64,000 nucleotides of DNA from an uncultured Ruegeria sp. (GTDB lineage Bacteria > Pseudomonadota > Alphaproteobacteria > Rhodobacterales > Rhodobacteraceae): assembly GCF_947500045.1 (NCBI RefSeq), contig NZ_CANMQQ010000017.1, forward strand, positions 1 to 64,000, written 5' to 3'. The position numbers were made by a program, and so were the translations under genes. How positions within the stretch are numbered: the first letter of the stretch is position 1; each line of letters opens with the position of its first letter. Below, piece after piece: positions 32,780-41,927 of the stretch. The notes beneath the pieces are model-generated. The model saw nothing but the letters and a program-made list of their open reading frames with translations, had not been told where the DNA came from and did not search any database.

Positions 32780-33718
32780 TTAGCGTTGCTCGCGAATATA
32801 GGCCGTGCCAACCGACGCAGGTGCGCGCGTTTTGCCAACAAGGAAGATCAAAGCCGCCAAGGATGCAACATAGGGCAGGATCAGGAACAGCTGATAAGGC
32901 ACATCAGGATTGCTGAACTGAAGCTTGAACTGAACCGCATCGAAAAACCCAAACAACAACGCAGCTGCGATTGCACCTGCCGGAGACCACCGCCCGAGGA
33001 TGATCGCTGCAAGCGCGATAAAGCCCTTCCCTGCACTCATCCCTTCGGTGAAGACATATACTTGTGACAGAACCAAATGCATCCCACCCAACGCCGCCAA
33101 AGCACCGCTGATGGCCAGCGCGACATATTTCATCCGGAACACCCGCACGCCAGCGACATCCGCTGCACGTGGGTTTTCCCCTACGGCGCGGAAATCAAGG
33201 CCCGCATTCGACCGGAACAGCCACCACCAGCTTAGGCCACCCACTACAACCAGCAGATAGAACAAGGGATCTTGCATGAAGAACGCACTGCCGATCACCG
33301 GCAAGCTGCTTAAGCCCGGGATTTCCATGGTCGAAAACCCTTCGACCCGGGCCCCACCTGCCATGTCTCCGAAGACAAGTCGCGCCCCAAAGGCCGTCAA
33401 TCCGGCCACAAGAATGTTGACGGCAAGACCAGCAACCAGCTGATTGACGCGCAATTTGATGACCAAACCGCCCAGCAATAGCCCCGTCAGCATACCGCAG
33501 ATCAGTCCACAGATCAGACCGGCGAAGACGCTTCCAGTGATAAACACACCCGAAGCTGCACCAAGGGCACCGGACAGCATCCCACCTTCCAAGGCGACGT
33601 TGTAGGTGCCGCTGCGTTCTGCAAAAACCCCACCGAGGGCGGCAAATGCAATCGGCGTGCCCAGTCTGACGCTTGAGGCCAGAACATCCGAGATCAAGGC
33701 TGCATCAAAACCGAACAT
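32780..33718 (-). CDS. BMP-type ABC transporter permease 2
   Basis: A 312-aa inner-membrane permease of the nucleoside/BMP (YufQ-like) group. Near the N-terminus it has LGTPIAFAALGGVFAERSGTYNVALEGGML, the usual family motif, and several membrane helices follow. It starts immediately after the stop of permease 1 (33719), so the two are co-translated. With the ATPase at 34791 it forms a transporter that lacks an adjacent binding protein; the BMP protein at 19402 might serve it. Substrate not evident: nucleosides, purines or related compounds by family. Confidence 0.88.
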   Translation of the reverse strand: MFGFDAALISDVLASSVRLGTPIAFAALGGVFAERSGTYNVALEGGMLSGALGAASGVFITGSVFAGLICGLICGMLTGLLLGGLVIKLRVNQLVAGLAVNILVAGLTAFGARLVFGDMAGGARVEGFSTMEIPGLSSLPVIGSAFFMQDPLFYLLVVVGGLSWWWLFRSNAGLDFRAVGENPRAADVAGVRVFRMKYVALAISGALAALGGMHLVLSQVYVFTEGMSAGKGFIALAAIILGRWSPAGAIAAALLFGFFDAVQFKLQFSNPDVPYQLFLILPYVASLAALIFLVGKTRAPASVGTAYIREQR

Positions 33719-34789
33719 TTACACGCCTCCTGCGTTTTTATTTCTCTGCGGCAACAGACGTTTCAACCAACCTGAATCTGCTGTGGGTTTGCGCACAACC
33801 AAGGCGGCCGCGACACAGATGACGATGATCCCTTCGATCGCCTCAACGACGGACCCCTCAACCCCGATAGAGCGTTGCATTGTCCCCGCGCCAGCAGAAA
33901 GCCCAGCAAGAAAGAAAGCAGCGACAGGGGCAACAATCGGATTGAGCGCAGCCAGGAACGCAACCACAATGCCGTCGTATCCGTAACCGTCACTGAACAA
34001 GTGGAACAGCCGATACTTCAGCCCGGCAACCTCGATTGCGCCAGCCAAACCGGCAAGCGCGCCGCCAACAATCATCGACATCATAATGTTACGCTTTGCG
34101 TTGACGCCCGCATAGGTCGCTGCCCGCGCATTGCGCCCGACAAGGTCCAAGCGAAAACCTGACGGTGTCGACCGGATCCAGAAGTATAGCAAGACTGCCG
34201 CCAGCACCCCGATCAAAATACCAAGATGTGCGTCAGAGCGCGGCATCAAGATCGGAAGCTTGAACTGATCCGCAATCTCTTCGGAATATGGATATGGGGC
34301 ACCTTCAGCCATCAAAGGCCCTGACACCGCATAGCTGACGATGTGGATTGCGACGAAGTTCATCAGCAAAGTGACGATCACTTCGTTCGTACCCTTATAG
34401 GCCCGCAGGTAAGCCGGGAATGCCGCCCACAGACCGCCACCAACGGCAGCAGCGCCGAAAATCGCGATCAGGCCAAGAACACCGGGCGTATCCGGAATGT
34501 TCAAAGCGACCACGGCTCCGAACAACCCACCCATGTAAATCTGGCCCTCCCCACCAATATTGAAGACACCTGCGCGCAGCGGCAGGATCACGGCCAGCCC
34601 GGCCAGCAACATCGGGGATGCTTTTACAAGGGTGTTGGAAAGCCCCCAATAGTCGAGAAAGGATTCATTGAGCAAGGCAGCATAGGCGGCAAGGGGATTA
34701 TGCCCGTCGATTACGATCAGCACGCCCCCAAGGCACAGTGCGATCACGATGGATAGCAAAACGCGAACCTGAATTTGACTTGCGCTCAT
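33719..34789 (-). CDS. BMP-type ABC transporter permease 1
   Basis: A 356-aa permease related to YufP, with about ten membrane helices. The segment LPLRAGVFNIGGEGQIYMGGLFGAVVAL is the family hallmark; NEVIVTLLMNFVAIHIVSY is the other well-conserved stretch. It lies between the ATPase gene (1-bp spacing) and permease 2 (no spacing). These genes are on the minus strand in the order ATPase, permease 1, permease 2. Complete; no anomalies seen. Confidence 0.9.
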   Translation of the reverse strand: MSASQIQVRVLLSIVIALCLGGVLIVIDGHNPLAAYAALLNESFLDYWGLSNTLVKASPMLLAGLAVILPLRAGVFNIGGEGQIYMGGLFGAVVALNIPDTPGVLGLIAIFGAAAVGGGLWAAFPAYLRAYKGTNEVIVTLLMNFVAIHIVSYAVSGPLMAEGAPYPYSEEIADQFKLPILMPRSDAHLGILIGVLAAVLLYFWIRSTPSGFRLDLVGRNARAATYAGVNAKRNIMMSMIVGGALAGLAGAIEVAGLKYRLFHLFSDGYGYDGIVVAFLAALNPIVAPVAAFFLAGLSAGAGTMQRSIGVEGSVVEAIEGIIVICVAAALVVRKPTADSGWLKRLLPQRNKNAGGV

Positions 34790-34790
34790 G

Positions 34791-36311
34791 TCACTCTCCC
34801 TTGCTCGCTGTCATTAACATGCCAATCTCTTGCGAGGATGTTGTCGTGGGATCAACGACCCCGGAAATTCTGCCAAACGCGATAACTGCCACGCGATCCG
34901 ACACCTCCAGAACATGTTCCAGTTCCGTAGAAATATAGAGAACCGCGACACCGCGCCGGGATGCTTCAAGTATCTTTTGCTGGACAAAACGGGTGGCTCC
35001 GACGTCCAGACCCTTGGTGGGCTGCACAACGACCAACAGCCGCGACGCCGTTTCGATTTCCCGCCCCAGAACAACCTTTTGCTGGTTACCGCCTGACAGG
35101 GCTGACGCAGGAAGAGACGGATCGCCCGGGCGTATATCGTATTCGGCGACAAGATCATCGGCATAAGACGTGATTGCCCGTCGGTTCACAAAGCCGCCGT
35201 TTTTGAACTTTGGGTCCTGAATGGTGCGAATTGCAGTGTTCTCTGCCACGCTGAGCGACAGAACCAAGCCCTCGGCATGGCGATCTTCCGGAACAAACCC
35301 TATGCCCGTCTCGATGCGTTCAGAAATCGTTTGGCTGGTAATGTCCGTGCCATCAAGAACGATCACACCTTCCGTTATCTCCAGAATACCGCAGATCGCC
35401 TCGGACAGTTCACGTTGTCCGTTGCCATCAATCCCGGCCACACCCAGGATTTCGCCCTTCGAGATTTCAAGGTTAATGTCATCAAGGAGGCGCACGCCGT
35501 TTTCCGTAACGACCGAAACACTCGATAGTGCAAGCGCCGTTTCGTTGCTTATGGATCTGCCAGGCTCTTTCAGAACTTTCTGTGACAGGTCCGCCCCGGT
35601 GTCGCCGCTGCCCATCATCAGTGACGACATTTGGTGAGTTTCCGTTTCGGACACCACCAGATCCCCTTCAATCCGGCCATGGCGCATAATGAGCACCCTG
35701 TCGGCGGCTTGAACGATCTCTTCCAGCTTGTGTGTGATCAGAAGAACAGTAAGGCCCTTTGCCACCATAACCCGGATTTCATCCAGAAAAGGCTGAACCT
35801 CGGTTGGGGCCAAAACGCTTGTGGGCTCATCAAGAATAAGAATGGAAACATTGCGATACAGCGCCTTGATGATTTCAACCCGCTGCTTCATGCCCACCGG
35901 CATGTCCTCTACTTTCGCGGAAAAATCGACATCAAACCCAAAATCAGAGCAAATGCCGTGTACGTCCCGCAGGGCACGCTGTGTACGTTTCGCCGCCGGC
36001 AACCCAATCTGGATATTTTCCAACGCAGTCATGTTTTCGACCAGGCTGAAATGCTGGTGGATCATGCCAATGCCATTGTCCAGCGCAACAGATGGGTTGG
36101 TCAGCTCGCATGGCGTCCCGTCCAACGCAACCTGGCCCTGATCCGGCTGATACAGACCCATCAGGACACTTGCCAGACTGGTCTTGCCGGCACCGTTTTC
36201 CCCAAGGATCGCGATGCATTCACCGCGATTGGCTTCGAAGGTAACTTTGTTCAGAGCCTGAACCGCCCCGAACGATTTTGAAACCTCTGCGACACTCAAT
36301 ACAGCAGCCAA
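34791..36311 (-). CDS. BMP-type ABC transporter ATPase with two nucleotide-binding domains
   Basis: A 506-aa ATPase with two ABC domains, as in YufO and sugar importers. Domain 1 has Walker A GENGAGKTSL (about 37) and Walker B ILILDEPTSVLAP; domain 2 has the degenerate Walker A-like GIDGNGQREL and LSGGNQQKVVLGREI. The start is TTG 36311, supported by a strong AGGGGAGGG site just upstream and by alignment of the first strand (LSVAEVSKSFGAVQALNKV); no ATG fits. It heads the transporter operon. Confidence 0.88.
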   Translation of the reverse strand: MAAVLSVAEVSKSFGAVQALNKVTFEANRGECIAILGENGAGKTSLASVLMGLYQPDQGQVALDGTPCELTNPSVALDNGIGMIHQHFSLVENMTALENIQIGLPAAKRTQRALRDVHGICSDFGFDVDFSAKVEDMPVGMKQRVEIIKALYRNVSILILDEPTSVLAPTEVQPFLDEIRVMVAKGLTVLLITHKLEEIVQAADRVLIMRHGRIEGDLVVSETETHQMSSLMMGSGDTGADLSQKVLKEPGRSISNETALALSSVSVVTENGVRLLDDINLEISKGEILGVAGIDGNGQRELSEAICGILEITEGVIVLDGTDITSQTISERIETGIGFVPEDRHAEGLVLSLSVAENTAIRTIQDPKFKNGGFVNRRAITSYADDLVAEYDIRPGDPSLPASALSGGNQQKVVLGREIETASRLLVVVQPTKGLDVGATRFVQQKILEASRRGVAVLYISTELEHVLEVSDRVAVIAFGRISGVVDPTTTSSQEIGMLMTASKGE

Positions 36312-36423
36312 TACGCCCTCCCCTGCAACTTGGCTGCAACATGCTGCGAGTCCATATTACGATCAAATGAGATAACCTCAGGGTTAAGATGAATTGAGGT
36401 GTTTCGCGCGCACGCGCCAACCC

Positions 36424-36455
36424 TAAAAACCTGACGCGCCATCAAGCGCGTCAGG
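36424..36455 (-). terminator. intrinsic terminator of the PotABCD/OpuAC operon
   Basis: A perfect 10-bp stem (CCTGACGCGC / GCGCGTCAGG) with a 6-nt loop is followed on the minus strand by TTTTT. It lies 80 bp after the stop of the OpuAC-like gene at 36535 and ends the operon that begins at 42746. Confidence 0.85.
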
Positions 36456-36534
36456 TGATACCGAATGTGAACGCTTACGGAAAACGTGCATTCATCATCT
36501 TGTCAAACTTCAGGTAGACCCATTAACTTTCGGG

Positions 36535-37350
36535 CTACACTCCATTCAGCCAATGCCGCAATTTTTCCGGATTTTTGCTGAGCCAATGTTGGGCGGCGCC
36601 TTCGGCGGTCATGCCATCAACATTCACAAAATAGTCCATCTCGGTAATCGCATCGACCCCGATGGAAATGCGTTTGATGGTTTCAATTGTCTCGTTAGGC
36701 GCAGTTGCAACAAAATCATTGTGTGCGGTGATCCGGCCCGTATCAATGCCGCCCATGCACAGGCTGGGTTCGTCAATCTTGCGAAGTTTGTACTTCTTGT
36801 TCAAGAACTGAGGCTGCCACAAAGGACAAACGAACCAATCGCCAGCGTCATAGGCATCCGAGATACTGGCGATCCATTCCGCATCTGTTCCGGGCTCGAC
36901 ATGATAGCCATGTTTGTCCAGCCCATACTCTGCAATCACGTTCTTGGATCGCTGTGTCACACCGGTCGCTTCTCCGATCCCCCGAACAAGCAGCCTCATC
37001 TTCTCTTTTACTTCGGGTTTTTTTAGGTCCTCAACAGATGACACCAGATCTTCGGGGATGTAGTCGGGAACCGCCCAGAAGGATTCACCGCCCTCGAAGC
37101 CGGTTCCAAGTGGTGTTATGACGTCTTTGTATTTTTCCCAGAAAACACTGTGCGAGTAGGGAATCCAAGTCGCCACGAACACGTCAATTTTCCCGTCACC
37201 CAATTCTGGATAAACGTCCTGATGGGGCCCTTGACGTAGCTCGATCTCGTGCCCTTTCTGGACAAGGACCTCTTTCACAAGCGCGGCCTGCACTGCATAG
37301 AAACTCAGGTTGAGTTGGCCGAGCGTGATCTTTTGTTTCTCTGTATTCAT
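36535..37350 (-). CDS. signal-less OpuAC-type ligand-binding protein (downstream copy)
   Basis: A 271-aa OpuAC-fold protein. It begins MNTEKQKITLGQLNLSFYAVQ, so the first binding strand starts within ten residues and there is no signal peptide or lipobox; it should stay in the cytoplasm. DVFVATWIPYSHSVFWEKY and DWFVCPLWQPQFLNKKY carry the Trp/Tyr residues usual for betaine binding. ATG 37350 follows CCGGAG at seven bases, so a longer exported form is unlikely. It is the last gene of a six-gene operon with PotCBDA-like genes; a similar protein opens that operon. A cytoplasmic sensor, chaperone or enzyme role is possible. Confidence 0.82.
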   Translation of the reverse strand: MNTEKQKITLGQLNLSFYAVQAALVKEVLVQKGHEIELRQGPHQDVYPELGDGKIDVFVATWIPYSHSVFWEKYKDVITPLGTGFEGGESFWAVPDYIPEDLVSSVEDLKKPEVKEKMRLLVRGIGEATGVTQRSKNVIAEYGLDKHGYHVEPGTDAEWIASISDAYDAGDWFVCPLWQPQFLNKKYKLRKIDEPSLCMGGIDTGRITAHNDFVATAPNETIETIKRISIGVDAITEMDYFVNVDGMTAEGAAQHWLSKNPEKLRHWLNGV

Positions 37351-37377
37351 TGACTACTCCGGTGTCTTTCTAAGTCG

Positions 37378-38286
37378 TTATTTCGCGATGCCCTGCAACC
37401 GTTCCGACCGCCGCCTCAGCAACTCTGCCACTGTCAAAAGTGCGATTGAGAAAAGAACGAGGATCGTCGCAACAGCCAGAATCGTAGGGCTGATTTGCTC
37501 TCGGATACCTGACCACATTTGCCGAGGAACGGTGCGTTGTTCGAGATCACCAAGAAACAGCATCACCACGACGTCATCGAACGAAGTTACAAAGGCGAAA
37601 AGCCCCCCTGAAATCATGCCCGGCAGGATGAGCGGCATGATAACCTTGTGAAAGGCTGTCCAGGGTGTGGCGCCAAGGCTTAGCGCCGCGCGGGTCAGAT
37701 TATGATCAAAGCCCGATAGTGTTGCCGTTACGGTGATGACCACAAAGGGCACACCCAAAGTGGCATGGGCCACGATCACCCCTACATAAGTCTTTGCAAT
37801 TCCGATGGTTGCGTAGAAAAAGTACATCCCGGTTGCAGTTACAATGATCGGCACGATCATGGGCGAGATCAGGAACCCGGTAATTGCTGCGCGAAAAGGC
37901 ATCTCGGGCTTGCTCAGACCAAGTGCCGCCAGTGTCCCGAGGGCCGTCGCGATCAGTGCAGAGAATATGCCAATAAAGAAGCTGTTCTTGATGGCACGGA
38001 TCCACTGGGCATTTTCCCACATATCCTTCCACCAACCCTCGGCATAAGACGCATCCGGATTGACCATCCCGAGATTGACAATGTTCTCGTACCAACGTGT
38101 CGAGTACGCTTCAGGCTCAAATGCCAACATACCTGGTGTGAACGAGAAGTAGGGTTCGACGTTGAACGACAGCGGGGCAACGATCAGCAGCGGCGCGATC
38201 AAAAAGACAAAGATAAGCCCGCAGATCCCTCGGAAAGAATAGTGCCATGCCCGCTGCAACGCAGTTTTGTACGGAGGAAGTGCCAT
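37378..38286 (-). CDS. PotC-like ABC permease
   Basis: A 302-aa inner-membrane permease of the spermidine/putrescine type (PotC). The coupling region reads LTRAALSLGATPWTAFHKVIMPLILPGMISG. About six helices are visible, with a periplasmic loop of about 60 residues after the first one that includes several Trp/Tyr. It follows PotB-like gene after six bases and precedes the OpuAC-like gene by 27 bases. The substrate is probably a cationic amine, but the group also moves other small molecules. Confidence 0.88.
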   Translation of the reverse strand: MALPPYKTALQRAWHYSFRGICGLIFVFLIAPLLIVAPLSFNVEPYFSFTPGMLAFEPEAYSTRWYENIVNLGMVNPDASYAEGWWKDMWENAQWIRAIKNSFFIGIFSALIATALGTLAALGLSKPEMPFRAAITGFLISPMIVPIIVTATGMYFFYATIGIAKTYVGVIVAHATLGVPFVVITVTATLSGFDHNLTRAALSLGATPWTAFHKVIMPLILPGMISGGLFAFVTSFDDVVVMLFLGDLEQRTVPRQMWSGIREQISPTILAVATILVLFSIALLTVAELLRRRSERLQGIAK

Positions 38287-38292
38287 CGTCGA

Positions 38293-39558
38293 TCACCCCA
38301 GTTTGAGCTTGTCGATACCGACGAGCTTGTTGAACAGCCAATAGAGGATGAGGATGGCGGCCAGCAGAATTGTCGACAATGCTGCGGCAAGCCCCCAGTT
38401 GAGGCTGCGTTGCACGTGAAGTGCGATGAAGTTTGAGATGAGTTGCCCATCTGAACCGCCGACAAGGGCTGGTGTGATGTAAAAACCGATAGACAGGATG
38501 AAGACCAAAAGACAGCCTGCCGCAATACCGGGTTTCGTCTGAGGCAGATACACCCTGAAGAAGGCAACACTTGGGGCCGCGCCCAAAGACTCGGCCGCGC
38601 GAACATAGGTCGGCGAAATTGTCTTCATGACACTGTAGAGCGGCAAGATCGTGAATGGCAAAAGGATGTGGGTCATCGCGATGACCGTACCGGTTGCATT
38701 ATAGATCAACTGCAAACGCTGCTCATTGCCAATCAGGCCAAGGAACACGAAAATATCGTTGATGACACCCTGACTTTGAAGAAGCGCCAGCCATGCTGTT
38801 GTTCGAACAAGCAGCGCTGTCCAGAATGGCAACAGGACGAGGATCATCAGAAGATTGGCATATTTGGCCGGAAGAGACGCAAGCAGGTATGCAACTGGGA
38901 AACCAAGCAGCAGACATAGCGATGTTATCAACACACTAAGGATCAGCGTTCGCACAAAGAGCGTGATATAAATTTGCCGTTCGGGTTCGACGAAGACCAC
39001 ATTGCCGTCCATGTCCCGCTCAAGATCAAGTGCGGCAAGATAGAAATCTGGCGTCACGGGTGCGATGGCCCGTCGGATAGAAACCCATATCTGCGGGTCC
39101 TGCCAAGCGGGGTTAGCAGTGGCCAAGGCTTCCAGGTATGGGGCTTGGAGTGACTTTGCTTTCCGCGCGGTGCCGGTGATGACGCTGCGCGATCCGGGCA
39201 GTGAATAATTGACGCGTGTAGCAACCTTGCCGATTGTCCGATTTTCACGGGCCTCGACCATGTCCGCGACAAGCGCGGCGGCGATTTCTTCGGAGGGGAG
39301 GTCTGATCCCGTCCAGTCTTTCATGGCCACCTGGGACCGATGCAAGATGTCCCCTCCGGCGCCATTCTGGACACTCAGGCGTGCCATCTGCATCATGGGC
39401 AGAGCAAAGGCGACAAATACAAACAAGAACAGAGGCAAGACGTAGAGAAACGCATTGATCCGCTTGCGACGTATCGCTTTTGCCAATCTAATTTTCAGTG
39501 TCCGAGGGTCTTCGGCCAATGAGGCGGTGTTTTCGTGTTTCAGGGCGATAGTCGTCAT
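38293..39558 (-). CDS. PotB-like ABC permease with large periplasmic insert
   Basis: A 421-aa PotB-type permease; usual members are 280-310 aa. The extra 140 residues lie between the first helix (FLYVLPLFLFVFVAFALPMM, about 36-55) and the second (ITLFVRTLILSVLITSLCLLLG, about 197) and are polar, so they should form a periplasmic domain (DWTGSDLPSEEIAAALVADM... DPQIWVSIRRAIAPVTPDFYLAA). The permease core has the coupling loop VRAAESLGAAPSVAFFRVYLPQ. The insert may contact the binding protein. Such long PotB variants exist in proteobacteria. Confidence 0.87.
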   Translation of the reverse strand: MTTIALKHENTASLAEDPRTLKIRLAKAIRRKRINAFLYVLPLFLFVFVAFALPMMQMARLSVQNGAGGDILHRSQVAMKDWTGSDLPSEEIAAALVADMVEARENRTIGKVATRVNYSLPGSRSVITGTARKAKSLQAPYLEALATANPAWQDPQIWVSIRRAIAPVTPDFYLAALDLERDMDGNVVFVEPERQIYITLFVRTLILSVLITSLCLLLGFPVAYLLASLPAKYANLLMILVLLPFWTALLVRTTAWLALLQSQGVINDIFVFLGLIGNEQRLQLIYNATGTVIAMTHILLPFTILPLYSVMKTISPTYVRAAESLGAAPSVAFFRVYLPQTKPGIAAGCLLVFILSIGFYITPALVGGSDGQLISNFIALHVQRSLNWGLAAALSTILLAAILILYWLFNKLVGIDKLKLG

Positions 39559-39583
39559 TGCACAACGTCATGTTTTGAGGGGG

Positions 39584-39625
39584 CATCAGACCGGAACCCG
39601 CTTTGGGGTCGCTTCCGGTCTGATG
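39584..39625 (-). promoter_or_regulatory. intercistronic hairpin after potD-like gene
   Basis: A perfect 13-bp stem (CATCAGACCGGAA / TTCCGGTCTGATG) with a 16-nt loop fills the 89-bp gap between the potD-like and potB-like genes. No U-run follows on the minus strand. Such structures after a binding-protein gene usually protect the upstream mRNA. Confidence 0.7.
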
Positions 39626-39647
39626 AATTTTCTTTGTTTAAAGCTGC

Positions 39648-40739
39648 TTACTGGGCAGCGAGCCAAGTGTTGAAACGCTCGGTCAACTCCACGACATGAT
39701 CGGCCCAGAATGCTGCGTCAGTCTGGCGAGCACGCGTGAGATTTTCGGGCGCAGTTGGCATATGAGATGCCATCTGGATGCCAGATTCAGCATGGGTGGT
39801 GATCAACGGGTTCGATGACTTGCGGGCGGGACCATAGGAAATCCACCGTGCCTGCTCGGCCAGTTGCTCGGTGCTGGTCGCGTATTTCAGAAACTCAAGC
39901 GCAAGGTCTTTGTTCGGCGCGCCTTTTGGAATGACCCAGAGGTCGAGATCCCAAATCTGGCCGTCCCAGACGATTTCAAACGGCTTGTTCTCGACCACTT
40001 GGGCATTGAATATCCGTCCGTTCCAAGCCGTCGACATGACAACTTCGCCGTCTGCCAGAAGTTGCGGCGGCTGAGCACCGGTTTCCCACCAGATTATGTC
40101 ATCCTTGATGGTATCAAGCTTTGCAAAGGCACGATCCTGGCCGTCTTTTGTGGCAAGAACTTCGTAGACCTGATCGGGTTCGACGCCATCCGCGATGAGT
40201 GCGAATTCCAGCGTCGCCTTGGCGATCTTACGCAAACCGCGCTTTCCGGGGAACTTTTCAAGATCGAAAAAGTCCTCAGCCGTGGTGGGCTGGTCATTCG
40301 GGAATCTGGTTCGATCATAAGCATAGATATTGGTCCAGATGACCGATGCGACAGCACATTCATGCAGTGTGCCGGGCAGGAAATCCTCGGTTGCCGGTGT
40401 CCCATCAGGAGCCGCCGGAAGTTGCGCGTGATCAATGACTTCGGTCAGACCCTCATCACAAAGTAGCAACGCCTCGGCAAGTTCAGTATCGACGAGGTCC
40501 CAGGTTACCTTTCCGGACTCTACCTGCGATCTGATGACACCAATATTTCCGTCATAATCCTCGGACCGGATCGTAACGCCGGTCTCGGCCGAAAATGACT
40601 TGTGATGGGCTTCAACCTGACTTTTCGTATAAGCTCCTCCCCAGGAAACCACAGTCAGTTCACCTTCTGCCAAAGCGCCTGTTGACAGCAAGGTGCCAAT
40701 CGCGGTCGCAAGCAGCGACCCTCTCAATCTTGATTTCAT
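39648..40739 (-). CDS. PotD/PotF-like periplasmic binding protein
   Basis: A 363-aa binding protein of the spermidine/putrescine class with a signal peptide ending in GALAEG. GELTVVSWGGAYTKSQVEAHHKSFSAETG is the usual first strand of the family, and the C-terminus has LALEFLKYATSTEQLAEQARWISYGPAR. ATG 40739 is preferred because AGGGAG lies eight bases upstream; the GTG at 40748 overlaps this site. It lies between the ATPase and permease genes of its operon and is followed by a strong hairpin. The ligand is unknown: polyamine, or another amine. Confidence 0.87.
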   Translation of the reverse strand: MKSRLRGSLLATAIGTLLSTGALAEGELTVVSWGGAYTKSQVEAHHKSFSAETGVTIRSEDYDGNIGVIRSQVESGKVTWDLVDTELAEALLLCDEGLTEVIDHAQLPAAPDGTPATEDFLPGTLHECAVASVIWTNIYAYDRTRFPNDQPTTAEDFFDLEKFPGKRGLRKIAKATLEFALIADGVEPDQVYEVLATKDGQDRAFAKLDTIKDDIIWWETGAQPPQLLADGEVVMSTAWNGRIFNAQVVENKPFEIVWDGQIWDLDLWVIPKGAPNKDLALEFLKYATSTEQLAEQARWISYGPARKSSNPLITTHAESGIQMASHMPTAPENLTRARQTDAAFWADHVVELTERFNTWLAAQ

Positions 40740-40798
40740 TTTGTTCACTCCCTTGGTTGATGAATTTCATGGAACGGAAGATGGGCCGAAGCGACGCC

Positions 40799-41926
40799 TC
40801 AGGCATCGAGCGCGTGGCAGTCACCGACACGCCAGCCAATCTCGATCGTGGTTCCGGTTTGGAAAGTTGGATGTTGCTCTGCATTCGGGATTTTCAGAAC
40901 AAACTGATCTGTGCCACAGGTGCTGAGCCGCAAGCGAAGATGATCGCCCAGATAGATAAGCTCTTCGACGCGTGCGGTGACTGCGTTGAACCCCGGGTCT
41001 TTCGGCGGATTCACAACGACCCGTTCCGGGCGGACCGACAACAGGGTCGCGGCACCTGTTTCACCGACATTAACCGGCAACGCCCTCAGGGTCGTCCCAT
41101 CCGCGAGTGTGACGACACATTGGTTGTTCTGAACGGTTTGCAGGATACCGGTAAGCTTGTTGTTTTCGCCGATGAACTGCGCCACAAAGCTGGTCTGGGG
41201 ACGTTCGTACAGCTCGTTTGGCGCGGACAATTGCTGTACGATACCATTGTTGAAAACCGCAATACGGTCAGACATTGTCAGCGCTTCAGACTGATCGTGG
41301 GTCACATAAACGATGGTCACGCCAAGCCGCTCATGAATGTGTTTGATTTCGTATTGCATTTGCTCACGCAGCTGCTTGTCGAGCGCGCCGAGAGGTTCAT
41401 CCATCAAAACCAGCTCCGGCTCGAACACGAGTGCCCGGGCAAGGGCAACGCGTTGCTGTTGTCCGCCAGACAACTGCGCGGGCCTTCTTTCTCCGAATGC
41501 GGACAGTTCAACAAGATCGAGTGCCCTGCGCACCTTTTCAGAGATATCGGATTTGCCAAACTTTCTGACGCTAAGTGGAAAGGCAAGATTCTCAAAAATC
41601 GTCATGTGCGGGAACAGGGCATAATTCTGGAAAACCATACCGATTCCACGCTTGTGCGGCGGGATCAGATTGATCGAGCGATCCGCGATAAGGATGTTGC
41701 CTGCGGTCGTTGCCTCGAACCCGGCAAGCATCATGAGGCTTGTGGTTTTGCCAGACCCTGATGGCCCAAGCATGGTTAGGAATTCGCCCCGGGCGATATC
41801 CAGATTCAGGTTTTTTACGACCAGGGTTTCGCCATCATATGTCTTTTGGACGCCTTCGAACCGCACATAAGCCTGCTCAGGCGCTGGAACTGCCATTGAT
41901 CGAACCTCTGCGAGCGATCTCTCCAT
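40799..41926 (-). CDS. PotA-like ABC transporter ATPase
   Basis: A 375-aa ATPase with Walker A GPSGSGKTTSL, Q-loop [12 protein letters not shown], signature LSGGQQQRVALARAL, Walker B VLMDEPLGALD and H-loop YVTHDQSEAL, followed by a C-terminal TOBE domain (NVGETGAATLLSVRPERVVV). It powers the adjacent PotBC-like permease. ATG 41926 directly follows the stop of the OpuAC-like gene, pointing to coupled translation; ATG 41896 is an alternative. Longer versions would overlap the upstream gene. Confidence 0.9.
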   Translation of the reverse strand: MERSLAEVRSMAVPAPEQAYVRFEGVQKTYDGETLVVKNLNLDIARGEFLTMLGPSGSGKTTSLMMLAGFEATTAGNILIADRSINLIPPHKRGIGMVFQNYALFPHMTIFENLAFPLSVRKFGKSDISEKVRRALDLVELSAFGERRPAQLSGGQQQRVALARALVFEPELVLMDEPLGALDKQLREQMQYEIKHIHERLGVTIVYVTHDQSEALTMSDRIAVFNNGIVQQLSAPNELYERPQTSFVAQFIGENNKLTGILQTVQNNQCVVTLADGTTLRALPVNVGETGAATLLSVRPERVVVNPPKDPGFNAVTARVEELIYLGDHLRLRLSTCGTDQFVLKIPNAEQHPTFQTGTTIEIGWRVGDCHALDA

Positions 41927-41927
41927 A

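Noticed and set aside
40595..41761. 388-aa plus-strand open frame
   Set aside because: It is the shadow of the PotA-like and PotD-like genes on the minus strand, which carry all ABC motifs.
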